A DNA stretch of 64,000 bases, taken from assembly GCF_033547075.1 (NCBI RefSeq), contig NZ_CP137891.1:2914001-2978000 (forward strand), given 5' to 3'. The position numbers were made by a program, and so were the translations under genes. Source of the DNA: Flavobacterium ardleyense. GTDB taxonomy: Bacteria; Bacteroidota; Bacteroidia; Flavobacteriales; Flavobacteriaceae. The notes under the pieces were generated by a model. The model made no database searches and had not been told where the DNA came from. It saw only the letters and a list, made by a program, of their open reading frames with translations. This document shows, piece after piece, positions 33,468-42,524 of this stretch. Positions within the stretch are counted from its first letter, which is position 1. The number at the start of each line of letters is the position of its first letter.

Positions 33468-33675
33468 CGCGAGAGGGATAGGAACGGCATCCTTTGCTGC
33501 ACATCAAAAAGTGACCTGAAAAAGCAGAACTGAATTGATCAAACTAGTTCAAAACTTATTTGCAGCAAAGATATAGTGTATAGCCCGACCTGAGCCAGAC
33601 AAAGACTAATTATGAAAACTAGTATAACAGGATTTGATTGTTAACAAAAACATTGTGGCGAAAGGTCTCGCCCTG
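33468..33675 (+). repeat. Dispersed structured repeat, family A, copy 3
   Basis: Stem 1 is CTTTGCTGCA (33492-33501) with TGCAGCAAAG (33561-33570). GATATAGTGTATAGCCCG and ACCTGAGCCA follow. The distal part (GTGGCGAAAGGTCTCGCCC) pairs only weakly. It lies inside the cdsA-psd insert. Confidence 0.7.
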
Positions 33676-33838
33676 ATGAAAGATACTAATGAATTTGTTG
33701 GTTAAAACATCGAAAATAGCAGAAAATCAAGATTCTAACGGAGCAAGAAACATTTTCAGCAATCATATATGGTTTTAAATGCTTATATTTTTTTATATTT
33801 ACATTCTTAAATCTTTTATTAATTTAAATTAAAATATT

Positions 33839-34096
33839 ATGTCAGAAATTAAAATTTTATCAAAGAAGGAAATTGATGCTTTATTAACTAAACCAACGGC
33901 GGCTAAGGAAATTATTTATGGCTCAACTATAGAAAAACTTAAGAGTGGCGAAGGGTTTTTAGTTAATATCGAATCGTTTAAAGAAACCATGAAAACACCT
34001 TTACAAACATATTATGCAAATAAGTATAAAAAGAAAGGAAACGACATTATAGATATTAAGAAAATGGGTGATAGTTATTTAATTAGAAAAAAATAA
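33839..34096 (+). CDS. Small orphan protein in the cdsA-psd insert
   Basis: This 85-residue basic protein has no signal peptide, membrane segment or Cys. It reads MSEIKILSKKEIDALLTKPT then IIYGSTIEKLKSGEGFLV and ends in Lys. I do not recognise a family; the AT-rich leader and its place in an insertion suggest a lineage-specific gene. It sits between a family A repeat and psd. Confidence 0.65.
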   Translation: MSEIKILSKKEIDALLTKPTAAKEIIYGSTIEKLKSGEGFLVNIESFKETMKTPLQTYYANKYKKKGNDIIDIKKMGDSYLIRKK

Positions 34097-34171
34097 TTAG
34101 TCGCAAATTTTCATCATAACCGACTCGATTAGTAGCTGCGGTTTTTCCCTGTGTTAAATAAAATTAGTATC

Positions 34172-34825
34172 ATGTTTCATAAAGAAGGATCTCGGATTAT
34201 TTTAATTTCTACAACTTTATTGGTTGCAGTATTATTACTTACAGATAAATTTGTCGAAAATTATTGGTTGTTAAAATCAATTCAAGTTATTTCGTTAATT
34301 TTTCTGATTATCATTTTGCAATTTTTTAGAAATCCGAAAAGGAGCGTTGCTCTTGACGAAGCTCACATAATTTCTCCAGTTGACGGGAAAGTTGTAGTGA
34401 TTGAGGAAGTTTATGAAGCAGAATATTTTAAAGATAAACGACTGCAAGTATCAGTATTTATGTCTCCAATTAACGTCCATGTTACTCGTTATCCAATGAG
34501 CGGCAAAGTAGTTTTTAGTAAATATCACCCTGGAAAATTTCTTGTAGCATGGCATCCTAAATCTAGCACAGAGAATGAACGGACAACAGTAGTTGTAAAT
34601 AACGGTAAATTTGGCGATGTACTTTATAGACAAATTGCTGGCGCTCTTGCAAAAAGAATTATTAATTATGCAAAGGAAGATATGCAAGTCATTCAAGGTA
34701 CTGATGCAGGATTTATCAAATTTGGATCAAGAGTAGATTTGTATTTACCTCTTGGAACTGAAATTAATGTTGTTTTGAATCAAAAAGCAATTGGTGGGAA
34801 AACTATTATTGCGACAAAAATGTAA
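34172..34825 (+). CDS. psd: Phosphatidylserine decarboxylase
   Basis: This 217-residue enzyme converts phosphatidylserine to phosphatidylethanolamine. It has an N-terminal membrane region (IILISTTLLVAVLLL and a second helix) and the pro-enzyme cleavage region FGSRVDLYLPLG, where the Ser of the Gly-Ser pair becomes the pyruvoyl group. VHVTRYPMSGKV is also typical. A GTG at 34151 would add seven residues, but the ATG at 34172 (MFHKEGS) gives the start known for the family. It overlaps the acyl-CoA-binding protein gene by one base (TAATG). Confidence 0.93.
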   Translation: MFHKEGSRIILISTTLLVAVLLLTDKFVENYWLLKSIQVISLIFLIIILQFFRNPKRSVALDEAHIISPVDGKVVVIEEVYEAEYFKDKRLQVSVFMSPINVHVTRYPMSGKVVFSKYHPGKFLVAWHPKSSTENERTTVVVNNGKFGDVLYRQIAGALAKRIINYAKEDMQVIQGTDAGFIKFGSRVDLYLPLGTEINVVLNQKAIGGKTIIATKM

Positions 34826-35097
34826 TGACAGATCAAGAGTTAGAAATAGAATTTGCAAAGGCAGTTGAATATGCTATGACCTTGTCACAAGCTTCTTTAC
34901 CTCAAGATGTTCAATTGCGTCTTTATGCCTATTATAAACAAGCATCATTTGCAACTTCAATTCCATCAATGTCGACAAACTTTGATCTACGCAATGCATT
35001 TAAAACCAATGCGTGGATGCAAATAAGTCATATATCTGTTCGCGAAGCTAAAGAGTTGTATATCGAAACAATAAATTTGCTTAAAAGCCAAAAGTAA
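34825..35097 (+). CDS. Acyl-CoA-binding protein
   Basis: This 90-residue protein is a complete ACBP four-helix bundle that carries long-chain acyl-CoA. Marks are LPQDVQLRLYAYYKQASFAT, with the acyl-CoA-binding Tyr/Lys pair in YYKQA, and EAKELYIETINLL. It is coupled to psd by a one-base overlap and followed by a superoxide dismutase after 4 bases, which fits a phospholipid-synthesis operon. Confidence 0.92.
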   Translation: MTDQELEIEFAKAVEYAMTLSQASLPQDVQLRLYAYYKQASFATSIPSMSTNFDLRNAFKTNAWMQISHISVREAKELYIETINLLKSQK

Positions 35098-35101
35098 TTC
35101 T

Positions 35102-35869
35102 ATGAAAATAGCCAAGAATCTCATTTTTTTTTCAAGTCTGCTGCTACTGCTAAGTTCTTGTGATGAAAAAAAATTAATTGAAGTTCAAGTGCCGTTACCT
35201 TCCGGTCCTGAGAAAAAGAAGTTGGGAAATCCTGATGATGTCAAGGCAGATATAGGATCTTTTCAATTGGTGCAATTGCCATATAGCTATGATGCTTTTG
35301 AGCCGGAGTTTGATGCCACCACTATGGAATTGCATTATTCTCGACATTACTTGTCCTACGCAAATCATCTTAATAAAGAATTAAAAGGGACTCCTATTGA
35401 AAAATTCAGAATTGAAGAAATCATTTCCAGCATTGATATGAACAATATCGCTTTACGCGAAAATGCCGGCGGTTATTACAACCATAGTTTGTATTTTGAA
35501 TCTATAACTCCTAAAAATGGAGGCCAACCATCTGCCGCTCTTTCTGAAGCTATTGTACGAGACTTTGGAAGTTTTGAAAACTTTAGATCTTTATTTACCG
35601 CAGCTGCTCAAAAAATTGTCGGATCCGGTTGGGCATGGCTCGTTATTGACAAAGCTGGCGTCTTGCAAATCGCAACCACTGCAAATCAGGATAATCCAAT
35701 GATGCCGCAATCTATAATCAGGGGAACCCCCCTTCTGCCTATAGATGTTTGGGAACATGCTTATTATCTTAATTTTCATACCAAACGTAAGAAATATATT
35801 GACACCTATTTTGATTCCATAAATTGGGCAAAAATTTCAGAACGATATAATACTGCGTTGGGAATTTAA
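35102..35869 (+). CDS. Superoxide dismutase, Mn-type, lipoprotein
   Basis: This 255-residue enzyme has a lipoprotein signal (LLLLLSSC, lipid Cys20) and a 35-residue tether before the SOD domain (about 55-250). Metal ligands are His78 in ELHYSRHYLSY, His128 in NAGGYYNHSLYF, Asp215 and His219 in PIDVWEHAYYL. Gly123-Gly124 and Gln196 (TANQDNP) follow the Mn-type pattern rather than the Fe-type. The second His of the usual HH pair is Tyr83. Export to the periplasm or surface is unusual for this family and suggests defence against external superoxide. Confidence 0.93.
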   Translation: MKIAKNLIFFSSLLLLLSSCDEKKLIEVQVPLPSGPEKKKLGNPDDVKADIGSFQLVQLPYSYDAFEPEFDATTMELHYSRHYLSYANHLNKELKGTPIEKFRIEEIISSIDMNNIALRENAGGYYNHSLYFESITPKNGGQPSAALSEAIVRDFGSFENFRSLFTAAAQKIVGSGWAWLVIDKAGVLQIATTANQDNPMMPQSIIRGTPLLPIDVWEHAYYLNFHTKRKKYIDTYFDSINWAKISERYNTALGI

Positions 35870-35873
35870 AAAT

Positions 35874-35913
35874 AAAAAAAACCTGTACTAATTCACGTAC
35901 AGGTTTTTTTTTT
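35874..35913. terminator. Terminator of psd-ACBP-SOD, bidirectional
   Basis: AAAAAAACCTGTAC and GTACAGGTTTTTTT form a perfect stem with A and T tracts on both sides, so it can also end valS on the other strand. Confidence 0.85.
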
Positions 35914-35932
35914 GATCTACGACTCGCTGAGC

Positions 35933-38566
35933 TTATCGCAAATTTGCCAGTGATTGCTCAATAGTTGCAATTTTAGATAGTGCATCTGCTTCTTTTTTAC
36001 GCTCAATGTCCAAAACATTTTGAGGCGCACCAGCTACAAAACGTTCGTTACTCAACTTCTTCTGTACCGAAATTAAAAACCCTTGAGTGTACTTAAGTTC
36101 TTCGCTTAACTTTGCAATTTCTTCCTCGACATTAATCGCTCCCGAAATTGGAATAAAGTATTCGTTAGCTTGAACCCTAAAAGTTAATGCGCCTTCTTCC
36201 TTTTCAGAAATATAATTATACTCAGAAATATTTCCAAGTTTGATAATGACGCTATCAAAGTCAGCGTCAGAATTAGTATTGTTCATCACTTTCAACACGA
36301 TTGAGTCTTTAAAAGCGATGTTTTTTTCTTTTCTGATTGTTCTAATGGCAGAAATCACTTCCATAGTATTTTCAAAATCCGAAATTATCTTTGAATTAAA
36401 TTCATTAGCGTCCGGCCAAGTCGAAATAATTAGTGCCTCTTCTGAAGTTCTATCCTGTATCAAGTGCCAAATTTCTTCCGTTAAAAACGGCATAAATGGA
36501 TGTAACAATTTCAAATTATCCTCCATCAGCGCAATCGCAGCATCAAAAGTTTTGCGATCAATAGGTTGTTGATATGCAGGTTTTATAATTTCCAAAAACC
36601 ATGAGCAGAAATCATCCCATACTAATTTGTAAATTGACATTAAAGCATCGGAAATTCGGTATTTTTCGAAATGATCTTCAATTTCTACCAAAGTCTGATT
36701 CATTTTCGCTTGATACCATTCGATACCAACTCTTGATGATTCAGGTTGTGTAATTTCATCACTTACCTCCCAGCCTTTTATAAGTCTGAAAGCATTCCAA
36801 ATTTTATTCGAAAAAGCTTTTCCTTGATTGCAAAGTTCTTCGTCAAACATAATATCATTTCCAGCCGACGCACTTAGTAGAAGACCAACGCGAACTCCAT
36901 CAGCACCAAACTTTTCGATTAGATCTAATGGATCTGGTGAGTTACCTAATGATTTCGACATTTTTCTACGTTGCTTATCGCGAACAAGTCCCGTTAGATA
37001 AACGTTGGTAAAAGGTTTTTCACCTGTATATTCGTACCCTGCGATGATCATTCTAGCCACCCAGAAAAACAAAATATCCGGACCTGTTACAAGATCATTC
37101 GTTGGATAATAGTATTTAAATTCTTCATTATCGGGATTTACGATTCCGTCAAATACTGACATTGGCCACAGCCAAGAAGAAAACCAAGTATCTAAAGCAT
37201 CCTTGTCTTGACGTAAATTTTCAGCTTTGAAATCATCAAAACCATCTAATTTCTGAACCATTTCTAATGCTTCTTCACTACTTCTCGCAACTACAAACTG
37301 CTCCTTTCCATCTCCATAATAATAGGCAGGAATTTGCTGTCCCCACCATAATTGACGTGATATGTTCCAATCGCGAATATTAGTCAACCAATGACGGTAG
37401 GTATTTTCAAATTTAGCAGGATGAAGTTTTATCTCATCATCTTCTAGAACCGCTTTAATCGCTGGCTTTACCAATTCCTCCATTTTTAGAAACCATTGTT
37501 CTGAGAGGCGGGGTTCAATTACAGATTTAGTTCTTTCGGAAGTACCTACTTTATTTATATGTGATTCAGTCTTTGCTAATACGCCAAGTTCTTCAAGTTC
37601 TTTTGCAATTTCTTTTCGAACAACAAATCTATCTTTTCCATTATAATGCAATGCATAACTATTGAGAGTGGCATCCTCATTAAGGATATCTATAATTTCA
37701 AGATTATGTTTTTCGCCCAAAACTTTGTCGTTCATATCGTGAGCAGGAGTTACTTTTAGGCAACCTGTTCCAAATTCTAAATCAACATATTCATCTTCAA
37801 TGATCGGAATACTTCTTCCAGCAATCGGAACTATTGCTCTTTTACCCCTAAGGTGTGTAAATCTTTCATCAGCAGGATTAATACAAATTGCAGTATCTCC
37901 AAAGATCGTTTCTGGTCTTGTGGTGGCAACAGTAAGTGATTCAGAAGTACCTTCAATCTGATAATTAATATAATATAAATTTCCTTGCTGTTCTTCAAAT
38001 ATCACTTCCTCGTCAGAAACTGTAGTGCGCGCTTCAGGATCCCAATTTACCATACGGAACCCGCGATAAATTAAGCCTTTGTTATATAAATCTACGAAAG
38101 ACTCAATAACTGCGGCAGACATGTCAGGATCCATCGTAAACTTGGTTCTTTCCCAATCACATGAAGCACCCAACTTTTTAAGCTGCTCTAGAATTACTCC
38201 TCCGTATTTGTCTGTCCACTCCCAAGCATGCTTCAAAAACTCCTCGCGAGAAAGGTCATTTTTATCAATACCTTGTTCTTTTAATTTCGCAACAACTTTT
38301 GCCTCTGTGGCAATTGAAGCGTGATCCGTTCCTGGAACCCAGCAAGCATTAAATCCTTTTAGTCTCGCCCGTCTTATCAGAACATCCTGTATAGTGTTAT
38401 TAAGCATGTGTCCCATGTGAAGGACGCCAGTAACGTTTGGAGGAGGAATTACAATTGTATAAGGCGTTCTGTGATCTGGTTCAGAATGAAAATAGTTATT
38501 TTCCATCCAGTAAGAGTACCATTTGTCTTCGATATTTTTCGCATCAAAATGTGCAGGAATATTCAT
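35933..38566 (-). CDS. valS: Valyl-tRNA synthetase
   Basis: This 877-residue class I enzyme charges tRNA-Val. The HIGH-like motif is [12 protein letters not shown] and the KMSKS motif is [14 protein letters not shown]. The editing domain ([17 protein letters not shown]) and C-terminal coiled coil ([18 protein letters not shown] to the end) are present, so the protein is complete. It is transcribed alone, divergent from the DUF1573 gene. Confidence 0.97.
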   Translation of the reverse strand: MNIPAHFDAKNIEDKWYSYWMENNYFHSEPDHRTPYTIVIPPPNVTGVLHMGHMLNNTIQDVLIRRARLKGFNACWVPGTDHASIATEAKVVAKLKEQGIDKNDLSREEFLKHAWEWTDKYGGVILEQLKKLGASCDWERTKFTMDPDMSAAVIESFVDLYNKGLIYRGFRMVNWDPEARTTVSDEEVIFEEQQGNLYYINYQIEGTSESLTVATTRPETIFGDTAICINPADERFTHLRGKRAIVPIAGRSIPIIEDEYVDLEFGTGCLKVTPAHDMNDKVLGEKHNLEIIDILNEDATLNSYALHYNGKDRFVVRKEIAKELEELGVLAKTESHINKVGTSERTKSVIEPRLSEQWFLKMEELVKPAIKAVLEDDEIKLHPAKFENTYRHWLTNIRDWNISRQLWWGQQIPAYYYGDGKEQFVVARSSEEALEMVQKLDGFDDFKAENLRQDKDALDTWFSSWLWPMSVFDGIVNPDNEEFKYYYPTNDLVTGPDILFFWVARMIIAGYEYTGEKPFTNVYLTGLVRDKQRRKMSKSLGNSPDPLDLIEKFGADGVRVGLLLSASAGNDIMFDEELCNQGKAFSNKIWNAFRLIKGWEVSDEITQPESSRVGIEWYQAKMNQTLVEIEDHFEKYRISDALMSIYKLVWDDFCSWFLEIIKPAYQQPIDRKTFDAAIALMEDNLKLLHPFMPFLTEEIWHLIQDRTSEEALIISTWPDANEFNSKIISDFENTMEVISAIRTIRKEKNIAFKDSIVLKVMNNTNSDADFDSVIIKLGNISEYNYISEKEEGALTFRVQANEYFIPISGAINVEEEIAKLSEELKYTQGFLISVQKKLSNERFVAGAPQNVLDIERKKEADALSKIATIEQSLANLR

Positions 38567-38660
38567 GTGAGCTTGTTTAGTAAGATTGCCAAAAATTTAT
38601 GGTCTACTTATTGCAAGTACAAAAATAATGAAATAGTACAGTATACAAAATTAAGAATGA

Positions 38661-38668
38661 TATATTTG
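38661..38668 (+). promoter_or_regulatory. -7 promoter element of the DUF1573 gene
   Basis: TATATTTG matches TAnnTTTG, 59 bases before the start codon. The -33 position has no clear TTG. Confidence 0.4.
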
Positions 38669-38727
38669 TATTTATTGCCAATGACAATTAAATTTGAAAT
38701 TAATACACAACCATTAAAATAATTACA

Positions 38728-39159
38728 ATGAAAAATTTTTTACTTATCGCAGCAATTGCATTTAGTTCTGTAACTTTTGCACAATCAGGAGCAAAAATTG
38801 AGTTTAAAGACAGTGACAACACAATCGATTACGGAAAAGTATCTAAAGATTCTGACAGCGGTTTGAGATCATTCGAATTTAAAAATACCGGAGATGCACC
38901 GCTTATAATTACAAATGTTCAGTCAACCTGCGGATGTACAGTTCCTTCTAAACCAGAAGCGCCAATTATGCCTGGAAAAACAGGTAAGATTGATGTAAAA
39001 TACAATATGGCTCCAGGTCCAATAAGAAAGACAATTACGGTTGAATCCAATGCAGTAAATTATGAGGGCGGAAGAGTACCTTTAAAAATTAAAGGAGAAG
39101 TAGTAGTTAAATCTGAAACGAATGTTTTGGAAAAGAAAAAAACTATGATGAGTAAATAA
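38728..39159 (+). CDS. Exported DUF1573 protein
   Basis: This 143-residue protein has a signal peptide (SSVTFAQ) and one DUF1573 immunoglobulin-like domain, recognisable by the VQSTCGCTVPSKPEAPIMPG block with a Cys-x-Cys. These ASPM/SPD-2/hydin-like domains are abundant in Bacteroidota; the function is not known. A Lys-rich tail ends the protein. Its own terminator is shared with the convergent protease gene. Confidence 0.9.
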   Translation: MKNFLLIAAIAFSSVTFAQSGAKIEFKDSDNTIDYGKVSKDSDSGLRSFEFKNTGDAPLIITNVQSTCGCTVPSKPEAPIMPGKTGKIDVKYNMAPGPIRKTITVESNAVNYEGGRVPLKIKGEVVVKSETNVLEKKKTMMSK

Positions 39160-39162
39160 AAT

Positions 39163-39200
39163 AAAAAAAATGCCTTTCAAATCGAGAGGCATTTTTTTTT
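39163..39200. terminator. Terminator, bidirectional
   Basis: ATGCCTTTC and GAGAGGCAT form a stem (one G-U pair) between A and T tracts; it ends the DUF1573 gene and overlaps the end of the protease gene. Confidence 0.75.
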
Positions 39201-40519
39201 TATAACATCGCATGTAGTCGAAAAGAAATAGGAATAACTTTACCATCCCGTAATATTTCGAGCTTAATGAGTTTGTCCTCAGCCCCGCGAAGAAGTTTTG
39301 TAATTTGATCTAGAGACATCTTGTGTGCAACTTTGCCATTCAGACTAATAAGTTGATCATTTACTTTAACTCCCGCCTCTGCCGCTGAACTTCCTGTTCT
39401 CACATTAAATATTTTGAAAATAGGTTTTAGGTCAAATTTATAAACAAAACCATTATTGATTTTAGTTCCCGTGCCGTCGAAAGTTTCTCCCTTATAATTT
39501 CCGCTTATTTCTACGCGTTCTTTTACCCATTCCATGCCGTCGTGTTGCAATTTTATTCCACTTTTGTCATAAAGAAATTCTTGTTCAAAGTTTTTATTCG
39601 GCTTCAAATAGAGCATTTTATTTTTATAATCAAAAACCTGATCAAATCTTCTCATTACTTCTGCTCCTATCGATCCCAATCTATCGATTGTATTACTAAT
39701 ATTTTGAGTAGAAATAGAATCTGGAAATGAAGTAATAATATTCTCAAATTCAAACTTACCCATTTTTAAAAATTCAATTCTTGCTTTTGCACCAAAAATA
39801 TCACCGCTGAATCCTCTACCTAAAAAATCAGGAATACTTTTCTGTGGCAGTTCAATTGAATTTGATCTATTGGCAAACAACCATAATGCATCGCTGTTTC
39901 CGTTGTCTACAAGAACTTTCGCCAACGTCTCTACTTTTCCGCTTTTCACAACAACATCAATATAAGGTTTGTCTTTAATGATTTCTACGGCAAACTTTTC
40001 AAATCTCTTGAGCTTTTGATTCATCCTTTCCGATGGTCTTTTAATCACAATCCGTTTTCGTAGATAATCGATCTCAACAAGGTAATTTTTAAAAAACGCA
40101 TAGCCTAAAATGCCATTTACAGGAATTCCTACATTTGGCGAAAAATTCACTTCTTGATTCAGCACAATCAAAATACTATGGTTATCATCAAAATAATGGG
40201 GTGTTGTTAAATTATTACTTTTAGCAATTAGCGCTTCAATAGCAGCTTGACTACCCATACCCTGCAACTGTAATTTTTCTACATTTTCAAAAATTACATT
40301 CTGATTTTCGTCAAGACTAAATAACACAGTTTCGGCAACCCCGGTATCTAATAAAAAAGTTAGATCAACACCGTTTACATTGACATTTACAAAAATTAGA
40401 TTACTAAGCAGTTGAAAAGGAATTTTTACTGAATTCTTGTTTTTGTCCATTATAAAACCCTCCTGCGCTTGCGAGAACAGAAAAGCAAAAAATAGTATGG
40501 TCGAAAGAAAAATTCTCAT
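39200..40519 (-). CDS. Retropepsin-like aspartyl protease with C-terminal PDZ domain
   Basis: This 439-residue protein has a signal peptide (LFSQAQ), a duplicated retropepsin-like aspartyl protease domain, and a PDZ domain (about 355-435: VRTGSSAAEAGVKVNDQLIS). The first catalytic motif is FLLDTGVAETV. The second half has LVDNGNSDALWLF, with DNG in place of DTG, so its activity in that half is uncertain. Such exported PDZ-aspartyl proteases are common in Bacteroidota and their substrates are not known. Its 3' end lies in a shared terminator. Confidence 0.9.
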   Translation of the reverse strand: MRIFLSTILFFAFLFSQAQEGFIMDKNKNSVKIPFQLLSNLIFVNVNVNGVDLTFLLDTGVAETVLFSLDENQNVIFENVEKLQLQGMGSQAAIEALIAKSNNLTTPHYFDDNHSILIVLNQEVNFSPNVGIPVNGILGYAFFKNYLVEIDYLRKRIVIKRPSERMNQKLKRFEKFAVEIIKDKPYIDVVVKSGKVETLAKVLVDNGNSDALWLFANRSNSIELPQKSIPDFLGRGFSGDIFGAKARIEFLKMGKFEFENIITSFPDSISTQNISNTIDRLGSIGAEVMRRFDQVFDYKNKMLYLKPNKNFEQEFLYDKSGIKLQHDGMEWVKERVEISGNYKGETFDGTGTKINNGFVYKFDLKPIFKIFNVRTGSSAAEAGVKVNDQLISLNGKVAHKMSLDQITKLLRGAEDKLIKLEILRDGKVIPISFRLHAML

Positions 40520-40634
40520 AAGAATTAATTACTTAAAAGTACTAAAATAGATGGCTACAAACCCAAATTTGATACGTTAAACTATCGAAAAAGTCTAAAA
40601 AATAGTGCAAATTTGCATATCAAAATTTAATACT

Positions 40635-41828
40635 ATGCCTAAAGTTTCTCACAAGGGTTCTCAAATGCCCGAATCACCAATTAGAAAATTAGTTCCCTTT
40701 GCCGATATTGCCAAGAAAAAAGGACATAAAGTATATCACTTAAACATCGGTCAACCCGATATAAAAACTCCAGAGGTAGCGATGAACGCTATAAAAAATG
40801 TAGAAATGGAAGTACTTGAGTACAGCCATTCTGCAGGTTTTGAAAGCTACCGAAACAAATTGGCTGCTTATTACCAAAATCAAAATATCAATGTAAACGC
40901 ATCCGAAATTATTATAACTACAGGTGGATCAGAAGCACTTATGTTTGCAATGGGAAGCACAATGGACGTTGATGACGAAATTATAATTCCAGAGCCTTTC
41001 TACGCTAATTACAATGGATTTTCAACTGCTTCAGGGGTAAACGTCGTGCCAGTTGTTTCAACTATTGATGACGGATTTGCACTTCCTCCAATTGCGGAAT
41101 TTGAAAAACTAATTACTTCAAAAACCAAAGCAATATTAATTTGCAACCCTGGAAATCCTACTGGATATCTATATTCGAAAGAAGAAATTATGCAGTTGGC
41201 AGAAATAGTAAAAAAGCACGACTTATTCCTAATTGCCGACGAAGTTTACAGAGAATTTACCTACGATGGTGACATTCATTATTCAGTAATGAGCATTCCT
41301 GGTCTGGAAGAAAATGCAATAATGATCGATTCAGTTTCCAAGCGTTACAGTATGTGTGGTGCGCGAATTGGCTGTATTGTTTCAAAAAACAAGGAACTGA
41401 TGGCTACTGCAATGAAGTTTGCGCAGGCTAGATTGAGTCCTCCAACTTTTGCACAGATTGCTAGTGAGGCGGCTTTGGAGACTCCGCAAACTTATTTTGA
41501 CGAGGTGATCTCGGAGTATCGCGAGAGAAGAGATATTTTAATTAAAGCTCTAAAAGATATCGATGGTGTAAAAGTTAGTAGCCCTAAAGGTGCTTTTTAT
41601 TGCATTGCCGAATTGCCTATCGCAGATGCAGAGAAATTTGCGCAGTGGCTACTTGAAGATTTTGACCTTAACGGAGAGACAGTGATGGTGGCACCTGCCG
41701 CTGGTTTCTACTCTACAAAAGGTTTGGGAATGAAAGAAGTTCGCATCGCTTATGTCTTAAAACAAGAGGATTTAATTCGATCAGTCGAGATATTGAAAGC
41801 AGCGATTACAGCCTATAACGCGCTTTAA
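40635..41828 (+). CDS. Class I/II PLP-dependent aminotransferase
   Basis: This 397-residue enzyme has the fold type I layout of aspartate aminotransferases. The PLP Lys is in SVSKRYSMCGARIG, the binding block is CNPGNPTGYLYS, and the C-terminal Arg is in KEVRIAYVLK. A GTG at 40605 would add ten residues (MQICISKFNT), but MPKVSHKGSQMPES from the ATG is the natural start. Its exact substrate (aspartate, branched-chain or aromatic) is not clear from motifs. Confidence 0.93.
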   Translation: MPKVSHKGSQMPESPIRKLVPFADIAKKKGHKVYHLNIGQPDIKTPEVAMNAIKNVEMEVLEYSHSAGFESYRNKLAAYYQNQNINVNASEIIITTGGSEALMFAMGSTMDVDDEIIIPEPFYANYNGFSTASGVNVVPVVSTIDDGFALPPIAEFEKLITSKTKAILICNPGNPTGYLYSKEEIMQLAEIVKKHDLFLIADEVYREFTYDGDIHYSVMSIPGLEENAIMIDSVSKRYSMCGARIGCIVSKNKELMATAMKFAQARLSPPTFAQIASEAALETPQTYFDEVISEYRERRDILIKALKDIDGVKVSSPKGAFYCIAELPIADAEKFAQWLLEDFDLNGETVMVAPAAGFYSTKGLGMKEVRIAYVLKQEDLIRSVEILKAAITAYNAL

Positions 41829-41854
41829 TTTTCAGCATTTCACTTATAAAATTT

Positions 41855-41884
41855 AAAGGTTGTCATTTGGCAACCTTTTTTTTG
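41855..41884 (+). terminator. Terminator of the aminotransferase gene
   Basis: AAAGGTTG and CAACCTTT form a stem followed by a long T tract. Confidence 0.8.
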
Positions 41885-41899
41885 TTTCGCATTTTTTTT

Positions 41900-42092
41900 G
41901 GGCGAGCCCTTCGCCACAACGTTTTCGTCATTAATGAACTTCTATCCTATCAGTTTTCATAAGAAATTGTAATCTGGCTCAGGTCGGGCTTTCCGTTCCC
42001 AATCTTTGTCGTAGCTTTTGCTCCGCAAAGCCACAACAAAGGATTTGCTTCGCCAGTTCGCAAAAGCTCGGGTCCACTACTATCCCTCTCGC
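41900..42092 (-). repeat. Dispersed structured repeat, family A, copy 4
   Basis: On the minus strand it starts GCGAGAGGGATAGTAG and ends AAGGGCTCGCCC. Stem 1 is CTTTGTTGTGGCTTTGC pairing with GCAAAAGCTACGACAAAG through G-U pairs and one bulge, a sequence quite unlike copies 1-3. The GCCCGACCTGAGCCAGA block is conserved. Confidence 0.65.
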
Positions 42093-42369
42093 AAAACTTC
42101 GGTGAGATTCACCATTGCGGTTGCTAGAAATCTTTACTATCTCCAAATTAACCTCACGATAATCTGTCGAAATAATTCCAAAAGCAACTAGGTCTTTTTA
42201 CTATAAGTACTTTAATAAAACAAGCTGCGGTAAAATGTGAAAATAATTTTTTCTCACGATCTTGTAATTTTTCGCTACTCTTGCAATTTTCTCAGTCCAA
42301 ACTAATCACGCCCTATCACTTCCATTCCCTAGAATTAAATATCCACTTACTAAACTTCATTCGCCATTT

Positions 42370-42470
42370 CCTAATCTCGAATCGCCTTTCCACTCTCCTA
42401 TCTCCAGTCTCCAGTCCCCAATCTCATTCCCCAATTCTCCATTCTCCAATCCCAACCCTCACAATTAGAC
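42370..42470. repeat. Pyrimidine-rich degenerate repeat tract
   Basis: The plus strand is almost all C and T in this stretch, made of units such as TCTCCAGTCTCCAGTCCCC and ATTCTCCAATCCC. It lies between the family A copy and the terminator of the adhesin gene. It is a low-complexity tract with no reading-frame support. Confidence 0.55.
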
Positions 42471-42500
42471 AAAAAAAAAGCAGGCTTTTTACAGCCTGCT
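42471..42500 (-). terminator. Terminator of the giant adhesin gene
   Basis: AGCAGGCT and AGCCTGCT form the stem, with a run of A on the plus strand giving the T tract on the minus strand. Confidence 0.8.
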
Positions 42501-42524
42501 TTAGTTTTTATAAATTTGAAATCC

